Of a DNA stretch of 64,000 bases, positions 27,384 through 35,410 are shown in pieces (positions within the stretch are counted from its first letter, which is position 1; every line of letters begins with the position of its first letter). The translations under genes and the position numbers were made by a program. The stretch comes from Clostridium sp. BSD9I1 (GTDB lineage: Bacteria > Bacillota > Clostridia > Clostridiales > Clostridiaceae): the NCBI RefSeq assembly GCF_900185645.1, contig NZ_FYAM01000024.1:310001-374000 (forward strand), read 5' to 3'. The notes beneath the pieces were generated by a model, which did no database searches, was not told where the DNA came from, and worked only from the letters and a program-made list of their open reading frames with translations.

Positions 27384-28369
27384 TATGCTCCTACCTCCTT
27401 CAATATTCTGTTAGCTATGTTATGACAGTCATATTGAATTACATTTCCAAGTTCTATATTCCTTTCCTTATATCTAATCTTCTCTGCAAACCTATCGTTT
27501 ACAGCCCCTATAAGAAGCTGTTTTCCTTCTTTATTTAACCAAAAGCCACCCTTCACCTCATCAAACATATCTCTTTTTACTTGTCTCTTGCTAAATAATC
27601 TAAAGACTATCTCATCCATATAACCTCTATACATTTCTATAATGTCAAAAACCATGGCTTTTTTATTGTAATTATCAGTATGCATAACCCCTATATAAGG
27701 ATCTATTCCTGCTATAATGCAAGCACTTTCTACATTTGAATATAGTATCCCATATGCATAATTAAGCATACAATTAAACATATCTTCAGCCGGATTCTTG
27801 CTTCTACCTTTAAATTCATATTGACTAGGAATCGCCTTACCAAGAGCATTAAAATAAATTCTTCCTGCTGTGCCCTCATGCCCCTCTATATTATTTCTTA
27901 CTTCTTCAATTGGTAAGTCTTCTATACTTAATATTGCCTCTTTCTCCTTACCTATCTTTGCAATAGCTTCATCTAGAATTACTGATTTCTCCTCACTTCT
28001 ATTTACCTTCAATTTTTGTAAATGCTCTATCTGATTATCTAATTTTTGAATAATCCATTCCTTTGAAAGCATAGTTCCAAGAGGTATATCTATTAACTTC
28101 AACTGGCATCTTCTTATGGTAGAGATACTTCCTAATTTAGGGTGCCAAACTCTAGCAAAGGGCTTTCCACCGTAATCTAAAAATACAACGTCAATATTAT
28201 TTTCTACTGCTAACTTTAAAGCATCTGTACTAATAGTTGCTGAAGTCGTTATAAGTATTTGTTCTACTTTCTTACTTGAATATTCCTGTTTTACATCCTC
28301 TACAGTGATCTTAAATCTCTCATCTACTTTGTTTATATAACCACCTGGAGTATTAATAACCAATTTCAA
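27383..28369 (-). CDS. cas1: CRISPR integrase Cas1
   Basis: 328-aa integrase that inserts spacers at the leader end. The catalytic metal ligands are visible in GVMHTDN (His) and MVFDIIEMYR (Asp); the C-terminal helical domain includes EDMFNCMLNYAYGILYSNVESA. I prefer the TTG at 28369, five to six bases after AGAGGTGG; a GTG three codons upstream (28378) is the alternative. It is the first gene of the cas operon, facing left, and 458 bp from the integrase start. An intact Cas1-Cas2-Cas4 set means the array can in principle still grow. Confidence 0.95.
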   Translation of the reverse strand: MKLVINTPGGYINKVDERFKITVEDVKQEYSSKKVEQILITTSATISTDALKLAVENNIDVVFLDYGGKPFARVWHPKLGSISTIRRCQLKLIDIPLGTMLSKEWIIQKLDNQIEHLQKLKVNRSEEKSVILDEAIAKIGKEKEAILSIEDLPIEEVRNNIEGHEGTAGRIYFNALGKAIPSQYEFKGRSKNPAEDMFNCMLNYAYGILYSNVESACIIAGIDPYIGVMHTDNYNKKAMVFDIIEMYRGYMDEIVFRLFSKRQVKRDMFDEVKGGFWLNKEGKQLLIGAVNDRFAEKIRYKERNIELGNVIQYDCHNIANRILKEVGA

Positions 28370-28480
28370 TTTATCCACCTCTTTCAGTTAATATATCTAT
28401 TTGCTAGAGATTATGGACAAACATCTTAATTTTAAACAATTTCTACTTGATAAAATGTCAAACTTCTTTGTTTTAATATT

Positions 28481-28527
28481 TTATAATTAAAAGAGCTACC
28501 CTCTTGAGGTAGCTCTTTTAATTATAA
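28481..28527. terminator. Perfect 20-bp inverted repeat upstream of cas1
   Basis: Perfect 20-bp arms (28481-28500 and 28508-28527) around the loop CTCTTGA, with GAGCTACC/GGTAGCTC near the loop and A/T-rich outer parts. It works as a bidirectional terminator: it ends the small broken gene (stop at 28535) before the cas operon and blocks transcription from the other side. Confidence 0.8.
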
Positions 28528-28534
28528 AAATTTT

Positions 28535-28795
28535 CTATGAATAGTTATCCCTATTTTCTTTTATACTATTAATGTACTCTTCTAAAACCACATCTCCATA
28601 TTTTTCTTTTAAAATATTAATTACAATTTCAACTTTCTTATAATTTAGTTCCTCTAAACTCTTATCATCCTTTGAACAATTTACTGTAACCGAAATCTCT
28701 TTTCTTTTCCCCACAAAATCACCATTAAAAATACTATCATAATTATAATATTCATTTCTAAGAGTTTTATTTCAAAATATTCTTTTAAACTTCAT
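28535..28795 (-). pseudogene. Broken small gene (in-frame TGA at codon 8)
   Basis: An 86-codon frame MKFKRIF-stop-NKTLRNEYYNYDSIF... to a TAG at 28535, closed by the perfect terminator. The TGA at 28774-28772 stands where TGG (Trp) would give FWNK, so one base change explains the break. The rest is well formed: GDFVGKRKEISVTVN, then SLEELNYKKVEIVINILKEKYG. Not a family I can name with confidence. It lies between cas1 and the integrase and is outside the ORFs long enough to stand out. There is no strong ribosome site at the proposed ATG 28795, so the 5' end is uncertain. Confidence 0.5.
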
Positions 28796-28836
28796 ATCAA
28801 CATAAACTTTATTGTAGAGCTTTTGGAGGTACAGAT

Positions 28837-30504
28837 ATGATTGCAGCAATTTATGCTAGAAAATCTATTGAAACAGAAAAAGGAGAATCTATAGATAATC
28901 AAATACAACTTTGTAAAGAATATGGTGTTAAAACAGGAATCACTGAGTTCTTATATTATACAGATGAAGGTTTTAGTGGAGGAAATATTAACCGCCCCAA
29001 GTTTAAAGAAATGATGAAGGATGCCAAAGCTAAAAAGTTTTCCATACTAATCTGTTATAGATTAGATAGAATTTCTCGTAATGTAGCTGACTTTTCTTCT
29101 ACTTTAGAGAACCTTCAAAAATTTAATATTGATTTTGTTTCTATTAAAGAGCACTTTGATACCTCTACTCCTATTGGACGTGCTATGGTATATATAGCCT
29201 CTGTCTTTGCACAGCTTGAACGAGAAACCATAGCTGAAAGAGTTAAAGATAACATGCTGGAACTAGCCAAAACTGGTCGCTGGCTTGGAGGTACTCCACC
29301 ACTTGGTTTTAAGTCAGAAGTTATTAACTATGTTGATTCTAATGATAAGAATAAAAAAATGTATAAGTTAATTGTTGTTCCTGAAGAAATTGAGACAGTT
29401 AAATTGATTTTTAATTTATATCTAGATAAAAAAGGCTTTCCTTCTGTGGCTCACTATCTATGTACCCATCACTATAAAGGAAAAAATGGAGGAGAATTTT
29501 CTCAAGGTACTGTGAAGCAAATTATAGAAAATCCTGTTTATACCTATGCAGATAAAAAGATTTATGACTACTTTAAAAATCTAGGTGCCACCCTTTGTGG
29601 CGATTTTAATGGTAAGAATGGGATTTTAACCTATAATAAAAGAATTGGTGGTAAAAAGACAAATCCAATAACTGAATGGATTATAGCCGTTGGTAAGCAT
29701 AAAGGTATTATTCCTAGTGACCAATGGATTAAATGTCAAAACATCAATGCTCTAAATGCTGAAAAAGCCTCCCCTCGAAGTGCCACAGGAAATAAGTTTC
29801 TTTTATCTGGTCTTTTGGTTTGCGGAGAATGCGGCAGTGGAATGAGTTCTTGGAGCAGAAATAACCCTAAAAGCGGAAAATATGAAAGATATTATAGATG
29901 TAACTTAAAAAATAGAGCTTCCAATAGGTGCTCTAGTAAAATGTTAAACGCAGATAAAGCAGAAGAATTAATACTATCCAATATAAAAGGTGTTACTATA
30001 GAAGATCTTATAAATACTTATGATGAAATAATATCAGGCAGCAAGAACATGAATGAGTTAATGAAAGAAGAAGAACTTGAATTAGAAAAACAAATAGAAA
30101 CTAATAATAAGATGATTCAAGGCTTAATACGAAAATTAGCCCTACTAGACGATGATCCTATAATCATTTCAGAATTTAAAACTGAGATTAACAACTTAAG
30201 AAATCAAAACACTTCACTAGAAAAAAATCTAACCTCTTTAAGAATTCTCCTTAATAATACAGATTTAAAAACAGACTATATTGATGAAATTAATAACAGA
30301 TTAGAAAACTTCCAAAAACTTTTTGAATGTACAGAAGATATAGGAAAAAAGCGTGAATATCTCTTAGAAATAGTAAATTACATTGTGTGGGACAGTAAGA
30401 CTGCTGAATTAAAAGTAAACTTATTTAATTCCAACTCTACTATTCCAATAGGTGGCGTTAGAAGAAATAGAAAAAACTTGTCTTTTGAAAATAGTTCCAG
30501 ATAA
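28837..30504 (+). CDS. Large serine integrase of the element (C-terminus set by att)
   Basis: 555-aa site-specific recombinase, the best candidate for inserting and excising the element. Resolvase domain: IYARKSIETEKGES (nucleophile Ser), ICYRLDRISRN, ASVFAQLERETIAERV. Recombinase domain: GRWLGGTPPLGFK, IIENPVYTYADKK. Zinc ribbon: LVCGECGSGMSSW and YRCNLKNRASNRC; then coiled coil (about residues 400-500). Start ATG 28837 with TTTGGAGGT upstream. The last three codons before the stop read AGT TCC AGA and the TAA (30502-30504) overlaps the att core. In the excised circle the core is followed by element DNA from 5603 onward, and the frame stays open to a TAA at 5670-5672, adding 23 residues (starting YDYFQN, ending VPKKLK) for a 578-aa form. 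Confidence 0.93.
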   Translation: MIAAIYARKSIETEKGESIDNQIQLCKEYGVKTGITEFLYYTDEGFSGGNINRPKFKEMMKDAKAKKFSILICYRLDRISRNVADFSSTLENLQKFNIDFVSIKEHFDTSTPIGRAMVYIASVFAQLERETIAERVKDNMLELAKTGRWLGGTPPLGFKSEVINYVDSNDKNKKMYKLIVVPEEIETVKLIFNLYLDKKGFPSVAHYLCTHHYKGKNGGEFSQGTVKQIIENPVYTYADKKIYDYFKNLGATLCGDFNGKNGILTYNKRIGGKKTNPITEWIIAVGKHKGIIPSDQWIKCQNINALNAEKASPRSATGNKFLLSGLLVCGECGSGMSSWSRNNPKSGKYERYYRCNLKNRASNRCSSKMLNADKAEELILSNIKGVTIEDLINTYDEIISGSKNMNELMKEEELELEKQIETNNKMIQGLIRKLALLDDDPIIISEFKTEINNLRNQNTSLEKNLTSLRILLNNTDLKTDYIDEINNRLENFQKLFECTEDIGKKREYLLEIVNYIVWDSKTAELKVNLFNSNSTIPIGGVRRNRKNLSFENSSR

Positions 30505-30511
30505 AACCATG
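30483..30511 (+). repeat. attR of the 24.9-kb integrative element
   Basis: Element half TTTTGAAAATAGT (30483-30495) then TC, the shared core CAGATA (30498-30503) and the host half AAACCATG, which continues the lipoprotein frame as K-T-M. The element half is the exact inverse of the arm in attL. It lies inside the 3' end of the integrase gene. Confidence 0.9.
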
Positions 30512-31300
30512 CAACAGGTACTTAGCGGAAGTGCTGATATAGGTTTTTGCGGTCCTGAGCAAGTTATCTACATTTACAATCAAAACAGAGAAGATTTTCC
30601 AGTTATATTTGCTAACTTAACTCGTAAAGATGGTTCCTTCCTTGTAGGCAGAACTAAAGAAGATAACTTCAAATGGGAATCCTTAAAAGGGAAAACTATT
30701 ATTGGCGGAAGACCTGGTGGAGTACCTGAAATGGCATTAGAATATGCCCTTAAAGAGCATGGATTAGATCCTGCTAAGGATGTTAAGCTTATTACCAACT
30801 TAGCCTTTACTGCAACTTCCGGAGCTTTTAAAGCCGGCACTGGAGATTATGTTGCTTTATTTGAGCCTACAGCTACAATGCTTGAAAAAGATAACTCAGG
30901 TAAAATAGTAGCTTCAATTGGAGAATCCGTTGGCGATATGGGATATACTGCATTTTTTGCAACCAAGTCATATATAGAAAAAAACGAAGCTCTTCTAGAA
31001 AACTTCACAAAAGCCTTATATAGAGGACAACTATGGGTTAAAAATAATAGTGATGAAAAAGTAGCTGAATCTATAATATCTTTCTTCCCTGGAACAGATA
31101 AGGATGTAATCATCTCTGTTGTAAAGAATTATAGGGGTATAAATGCCTTTGCAGAAGATCCCATATTGAAGGAAGAATCTATGACAAAATTAATGGATGT
31201 AATACAGTCTTATAAAGCAGATTTAATTCCTAAAAGACCACCATTCAAAGATATTGTTAATAACTCTATAGGCACTAAGGTTTTAAGCGAAGTAAAATAA
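30503..31300 (+). pseudogene. 3' part of the split ABC substrate-binding lipoprotein
   Basis: 265 codons completing the protein begun at 5368: KTMQQVLSGSADIGFCGPEQ, then LKGKTIIGGRPGGVPEMALEYAL and the second lobe through IGTKVLSEVK. This is an NMT1/THI5/SsuA-like periplasmic binding protein; the GGRPGG loop and the substrate-proximal FCGPEQ are typical. As it stands the fragment has no signal peptide and no ribosome site; internal ATG 30509 could not give a secreted product. An open frame runs further 5' to 30452, but that part is the integrase read in another frame. A strong terminator follows the stop. Confidence 0.92.
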
Positions 31301-31307
31301 TATTTTC

Positions 31308-31340
31308 AAAGCTGCTTTGTTGTATTACAAAGCAGCTTTT
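31308..31340 (+). terminator. Terminator of the lipoprotein gene
   Basis: Perfect stem AAAGCTGCTTTGT (31308-31320) with ACAAAGCAGCTTT (31327-31339), followed by T and AT-rich sequence, 8 bp after the stop codon. It shows the lipoprotein gene was monocistronic, without its ATPase and permease downstream. Confidence 0.85.
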
Positions 31341-31341
31341 A

Positions 31342-31999
31342 TATATATTCCTTAAATTCAATATAATGGTACGCATATGAAATATATTAAAAATAATATT
31401 TCATTTTTTCTTTTTAACAACATCTTTTATATTATTAAAATTTTATAAAAAACTTCAAATTTCGCATCTAAATCCATCATTTTTTAACATTTTGTTAATA
31501 TTTTTATTTTATTATAATCGTTTTATAAATACATATACATATATTTATATATTTTTTTGAAATAAATTAAAAAAGTTTATTAGTATGCAAAATAACTTTT
31601 ATTTCAAAAACCATTTATTATCAACCTTTTAAATCAATAATCTTTAATATATTTAACAATAAAACTAATAGATTTATTATTTATTTTTCGACCATACCTT
31701 GTAAAATTTTGTATAAACCAATCGTTTAAAATAGTTATTTCTTTTCATAATATAATAAAATTATTAATTTTTTTATAACTTTTTGTATTATTATAACTTG
31801 AAATTTATATTATTCATTTTTTACTGAAAAATGAATAATTTTTAAAATAACATTCATTTTTTTAACTTTTTAGATTGATTTTTTTATAATTTGATGTATA
31901 ATAAGAATTGTACTGTAGGTTAACGTTTTCAGTACAAGTTGTTTAATTTTTATCATTATTATTTTATTTAAATTTATTTAAAAGGATGGTGGACTTATT
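31342..31999 (+). promoter_or_regulatory. Long leader and promoter of gltS1 with candidate cre site
   Basis: 658 bp, over 80% A+T by eye, with no gene. Near its end are a -35 TTGATT (31875-31880), 16-bp spacer and -10 TATAAT (31897-31902). Just after lies GGTTAACGTTTTCA (31918-31931), whose complement TGAAAACGTTAACC matches 13 of 14 positions of the Gram-positive catabolite-response consensus TGWAANCGNTNWCA. A site at about +10 would act as a CcpA roadblock (inference). The same arrangement recurs before gltS3. The upstream 500 bp hold nothing recognisable. Confidence 0.55.
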
Positions 32000-33190
32000 A
32001 TGGAAATCAAATTGGACATGATGCAAACCACTGCATTAGCGGTAGTAATTTACTACTTTGGCGGTTGGGTAAAATCTAAGTGGAAATTACTTTACAAATT
32101 TTGTATTCCAGATCCAGTTGTTGGCGGACTTATCTTCTCAATATTAAACCTTTTCTTAAGACAAAGTGGTGCGTTGAAATTAACATTAGACACCACATTA
32201 CAAAGTCCATTTATGATGGTTTTCTTTACTTCTATAGGATTTACAGCAAGCTTACAACTTGTTAAAAAAGGCGGAATACAAGTTGTTATATTTTGGGCAT
32301 TAGCATCCGTTCTTTGTATCGTTCAAGATGCAGTTGGGGTAACAATCGCTAAGGCATTAGGACAAAATCCTTTGCTTGGACTTATCACTGGCTCTGTTAC
32401 AATGACAGGCGGACATGGTACAGGTGGTGCCTTCGGTCCAGTATTTGAACAAATGGGACTTGCAGGCGCTACAACATTTGCTATGGCAGCTGCAACTTTC
32501 GGTCTTGTATCCGGTTCATTAATAGGAGGACCACTTGGTAGAAAATTAATAGAAAAGAAAAATCTTAAACCTCATCCAGAACTATATGTTTCTGACGCAG
32601 AAGTTAGCGCTTCAGCTGAAGAAGTTGTATCTTATGATGAATTATTTAAAAGCTTTGCTTTACTTTTAGTAGCTCTTGGAATCGGAGCAGTACTTGGAAA
32701 CTTCTTTAAGAAATTAGGAATAACTCTTCCAGCTTACGTTAGTGCAATGATTATAGCTGCTATTATATTAAATGTTGGTGAATCAAATGGTAAATGGCAT
32801 GTTAACCAAAAATGTACAGAAATAATCGGTTCGATTGGACTTAATATCTTCTTGTCCATGGCCTTAATATCATTAAAACTTTGGGAACTTGCAGCAGTTG
32901 CAGGACCAATGCTTATAATACTTATAGCTCAAGTTATTGTAATGTGGTTATTTGCTTATTATATAACATTCAATGTAATGGGAAAAGACTTTGACGCTGC
33001 AGTAATGGGCGCTGGACATTGTGGATTTGGTATGGGCGCTACTCCAAACGCAATGGCAAATATGAAATCAGTTGTAGAAAGATTTGGACCTGCTCCAAGA
33101 GCATTCTTTGCATTACCTATAGTTGGTGCTTTCTTAATAGATTTCACCAATGCAATAATTATAACTACATTTGCTAATATCTTTAAATAG
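32000..33190 (+). CDS. gltS: Sodium/glutamate symporter, GltS family, copy 1
   Basis: 396-aa inner-membrane carrier for Na+-coupled glutamate uptake, with about ten hydrophobic segments. Two inverted halves each carry the glycine-rich re-entrant motif: TMTGGHGTGGAF (about residue 135) and GHCGFGMGATPNAMANM (about residue 340). The cytosolic loop between them is residues about 190-210. AAAGGATGGTGG precedes ATG 32000. First of four tandem paralogs; with copy 3 it shares the GTGGAF variant and a near-identical promoter, so these two are a functional pair. Substrate other than glutamate cannot be excluded. Confidence 0.92.
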   Translation: MEIKLDMMQTTALAVVIYYFGGWVKSKWKLLYKFCIPDPVVGGLIFSILNLFLRQSGALKLTLDTTLQSPFMMVFFTSIGFTASLQLVKKGGIQVVIFWALASVLCIVQDAVGVTIAKALGQNPLLGLITGSVTMTGGHGTGGAFGPVFEQMGLAGATTFAMAAATFGLVSGSLIGGPLGRKLIEKKNLKPHPELYVSDAEVSASAEEVVSYDELFKSFALLLVALGIGAVLGNFFKKLGITLPAYVSAMIIAAIILNVGESNGKWHVNQKCTEIIGSIGLNIFLSMALISLKLWELAAVAGPMLIILIAQVIVMWLFAYYITFNVMGKDFDAAVMGAGHCGFGMGATPNAMANMKSVVERFGPAPRAFFALPIVGAFLIDFTNAIIITTFANIFK

Positions 33191-33226
33191 TATACCTTTC
33201 TAATGAAATATTAAAAGTGAATTTAT

Positions 33227-33277
33227 GAAAAAAACAAAAATGTCTGTTCATTTCGAACAGGCATTTTTGTTTTTTTC
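33227..33277 (+). terminator. Terminator after gltS1
   Basis: Long stem of AAACAAAAATGTCTGTTC type with GAACAGGCATTTTTGTTT, loop ATTTC, followed by a T-run. Near-symmetric, so it may work in both directions. Confidence 0.8.
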
Positions 33278-33337
33278 ATTTAAAATTTAAAATTATTACT
33301 TTTCTCTTTTTTACATTTCTTATTTCTATCTTGCAAC

Positions 33338-33367
33338 TTGGTTTACTCCATATATCTTGTGTATAAT
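33338..33367 (+). promoter_or_regulatory. Promoter of gltS2
   Basis: -10 TATAAT at 33362-33367 preceded by TTGGTT (33338-33343) at 18 bp. No cre-like site follows, unlike copies 1 and 3. AAAGGATGGAG gives the ribosome site for ATG 33428. Confidence 0.5.
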
Positions 33368-33427
33368 ATTCCTTTCTAAGGGAAAACTTTTATAAGATTA
33401 AATATTATTAAGAAAGGATGGAGTTTA

Positions 33428-34618
33428 ATGAACATAAAACTTGATATGATGCAAACCACTGCATTAGCTGTAGTTATATACTACTTCGGTGAATGGTTAA
33501 GAACAAAATTTACTATACTTTATAGATTTTGTATTCCTGCTCCAGTTGTAGGAGGACTTATCTTTTCCATTTTAAATTTAATTTTAAGACTTAGCAATAT
33601 ACTAAAAATTGATTTAGATACCACTCTCCAAAGTCCTTTTATGATGGTGTTTTTTACTTCTATAGGATTCACAGCCAGCTTAGAACTCATCAAAAAAGGC
33701 GGAGTTCAAGTTCTGATATTTTGGGGATGCGCCGCCGGTCTTGCCGTATTACAAGACGCTCTAGGCGTAGCCCTTGCAGGAATTTTAAACGCTAGCCCTC
33801 TACTTGGACTCATATGCGGTTCTGTTACAATGACAGGAGGACACGGGACCGGGGCAGCCTTTGCCCCATTATATGAAAGCATGGGACTCAAAGGTGCAAT
33901 GACCGCTGCCATGGCTGCAGCTACTTGGGGCCTTGTATTTGGTTCACTAATAGGTGGACCTGTAGCAAAATCATTAATAGAAAGAAAAAAACTTGAACCA
34001 AGAAAAGAAGAAAAACCTAAAGGCAGCATAGTAAATGAAATAGAAGAAAGAGTTACCTACGAGGAATTGTTCAGATCTTTTGCCCTTCTTCTTATAGCTA
34101 TAGCCATAGGAGCAGTACTTGAAAAATTCTTCAAGAATTTAGGATTAACACTTCCGTCTTATGTTAACTCTATGATAATTGCTGCCATAATACTAAACAC
34201 CGGAGAACTTTCTGGCAAGTGGAATGTAAACAGTAAGTGTATGGATATTTTAGGTAATATAGGTTTGAATGTTTTTTTATCCATGGCTCTCATAGGTTTA
34301 AAACTTTGGGAACTGGCAGCTGTAGCAGGCCCTATGGTTATAATACTTATCTGTCAAACAATACTAGTATTTATATTTGCAATGTTTGTAACATTTAATT
34401 TAACCGGTAGAGACTTTGACGCCGCTGTTATGTCTGCAGGACACTGCGGATTCGGTATGGGCGCAACTCCTGTAGCTATGGCAAATATGAAATCCGTTGT
34501 AGACAGATTCGGCCCAGCCCCTAGGGCATTTTTCGTGTTACCTATAGTTGGAGCATTTTTAATAGACTTTGCAAATGCTCTTATAATAACAACCTTTACA
34601 AACTTTTTTGCAAAATAG
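33428..34618 (+). CDS. gltS: Sodium/glutamate symporter, GltS family, copy 2
   Basis: 396 aa, same architecture as copy 1. Re-entrant motifs TMTGGHGTGAAFAPL and GHCGFGMGATPVAMANM. It differs from copies 1 and 3 in the GTGAAF form, in a charged loop (EPRKEEKPKGS) and in codon use: this copy is noticeably richer in C and G at third positions (GGGACCGGGGCAGCC near 33845), while its neighbours use A/T. That suggests a separate history rather than recent local duplication. Ends with FFAK. Confidence 0.92.
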   Translation: MNIKLDMMQTTALAVVIYYFGEWLRTKFTILYRFCIPAPVVGGLIFSILNLILRLSNILKIDLDTTLQSPFMMVFFTSIGFTASLELIKKGGVQVLIFWGCAAGLAVLQDALGVALAGILNASPLLGLICGSVTMTGGHGTGAAFAPLYESMGLKGAMTAAMAAATWGLVFGSLIGGPVAKSLIERKKLEPRKEEKPKGSIVNEIEERVTYEELFRSFALLLIAIAIGAVLEKFFKNLGLTLPSYVNSMIIAAIILNTGELSGKWNVNSKCMDILGNIGLNVFLSMALIGLKLWELAAVAGPMVIILICQTILVFIFAMFVTFNLTGRDFDAAVMSAGHCGFGMGATPVAMANMKSVVDRFGPAPRAFFVLPIVGAFLIDFANALIITTFTNFFAK

Positions 34619-34661
34619 AACCTTGTATCTTTTTATGTATAGTTAGCTCAAGTTGTTGAAC

Positions 34662-34715
34662 ACTAACCATCAATAGCGAAAGTTATGTTTATAACATTCA
34701 TTATTGGTGGTTAGT
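34662..34715 (+). terminator. Hairpin after gltS2
   Basis: Arms ACTAACCATCAATA (34662-34675) and TATTGGTGGTTAGT (34702-34715), one wobble pair, with an inner GTTAT/ATAAC stem. No long T-run follows, so termination is likely but less certain than for the other copies. Confidence 0.55.
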
Positions 34716-35410
34716 ATTTGTCTATTATATTGTTCTTCTACCCTTTCTTACAAACCATAAATACAAGCATCATGCAATCATATAATACTAATATAAACCC
34801 TATCTTTGACTTTCGATAATTTTGTCGATAAATGAAATATTATGTATGTATTATTTCACATTTAAAATAATTTCTTTACTAAGCATAATATTATTCTCCT
34901 TAATTCCAATATAATAATAAATCATTTATTCATAATTATTTAATCATTTTGGTAATATTTATAATACGTTATGCATTAATATTAACTTTATATTTAAACT
35001 CACTTTAAAATATTAAAATATAGTATTTTAATGCATTATATTGTTTAATAATTCATAGCTAAACCATTGATATAACTGATATGTAATTATATAATGTGCA
35101 AAGGCACTAAAATGCTTTTTTCAACATTTTTGTATCTTTGTTTACATTGCAATTTGTATTTTTTTAACATTTTTTATAGTAGTCTTATAGTTTTATAAAT
35201 TTTTTGTTAAAAATTTAGGTATATTTATTCAAGAAGATAAATATTATTCACTTTTTTTTGATAAATGATTTTTTTTTTATTTTTTATTCATTTTTTTAAT
35301 TTTTTAGATTGCTTTTTTTATCACTTTGTGTATAATAATAAGTGTAGCAAACATAACGTTTTCATATTTCACTAATTTAATTAAATTTTTATAAGAAAGG
35401 TGGACTTATT
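34716..35410 (+). promoter_or_regulatory. Long leader and promoter of gltS3 with candidate cre site
   Basis: About 700 bp of A/T-rich DNA without a gene. The last 130 bp resemble the gltS1 promoter: TTTTTAGATTG run, -35 TTGCTT (35309-35314), 16-bp spacer, -10 TATAAT (35331-35336), then ACATAACGTTTTCA (35351-35364), sharing the TGAAAACGTTA core with the gltS1 site. The similarity extends through the T-rich tract before the -35. Confidence 0.5.

Larger units (their letters stand above)
5600..30500 (+). mobile_element. 24.9-kb serine-integrase element carrying type I-B CRISPR-Cas
   Basis: The boundaries are defined by the broken lipoprotein gene: excision between the two CAGATA cores removes 24,901 bp and restores a continuous 343-aa frame. 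The inner ends rebuild an attP with perfect 13-bp inverted arms around a 10-bp centre (TCCAGATACG), central dinucleotide GA. Cargo from left to right: GIY-YIG protein, YaaC-like protein, two nuclease-like hypotheticals, XRE regulator, RecB-like nuclease, two overlapping serine recombinases, a Ser/Asn-rich protein, CRISPR array, eight cas genes, a broken small gene and the integrase. No relaxase, coupling protein, phage structural or replication genes were recognised, so it is not evidently conjugative or viral. The name is mine; no known element is claimed. Confidence 0.9.

Noticed and set aside
30452-30502. Start of the 3' lipoprotein fragment at 30452
   Set aside because: That stretch is the integrase gene read in another frame; the lipoprotein sequence resumes only at the att core.
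33706-34029. Antisense frames within the gltS genes
   Set aside because: They are mirror frames of conserved membrane-protein codons, without ribosome sites.
31342-35410. Riboswitch or T-box in the long gltS leaders
   Set aside because: No GC-containing helices or T-box core seen; the leaders are low-complexity A/T DNA.
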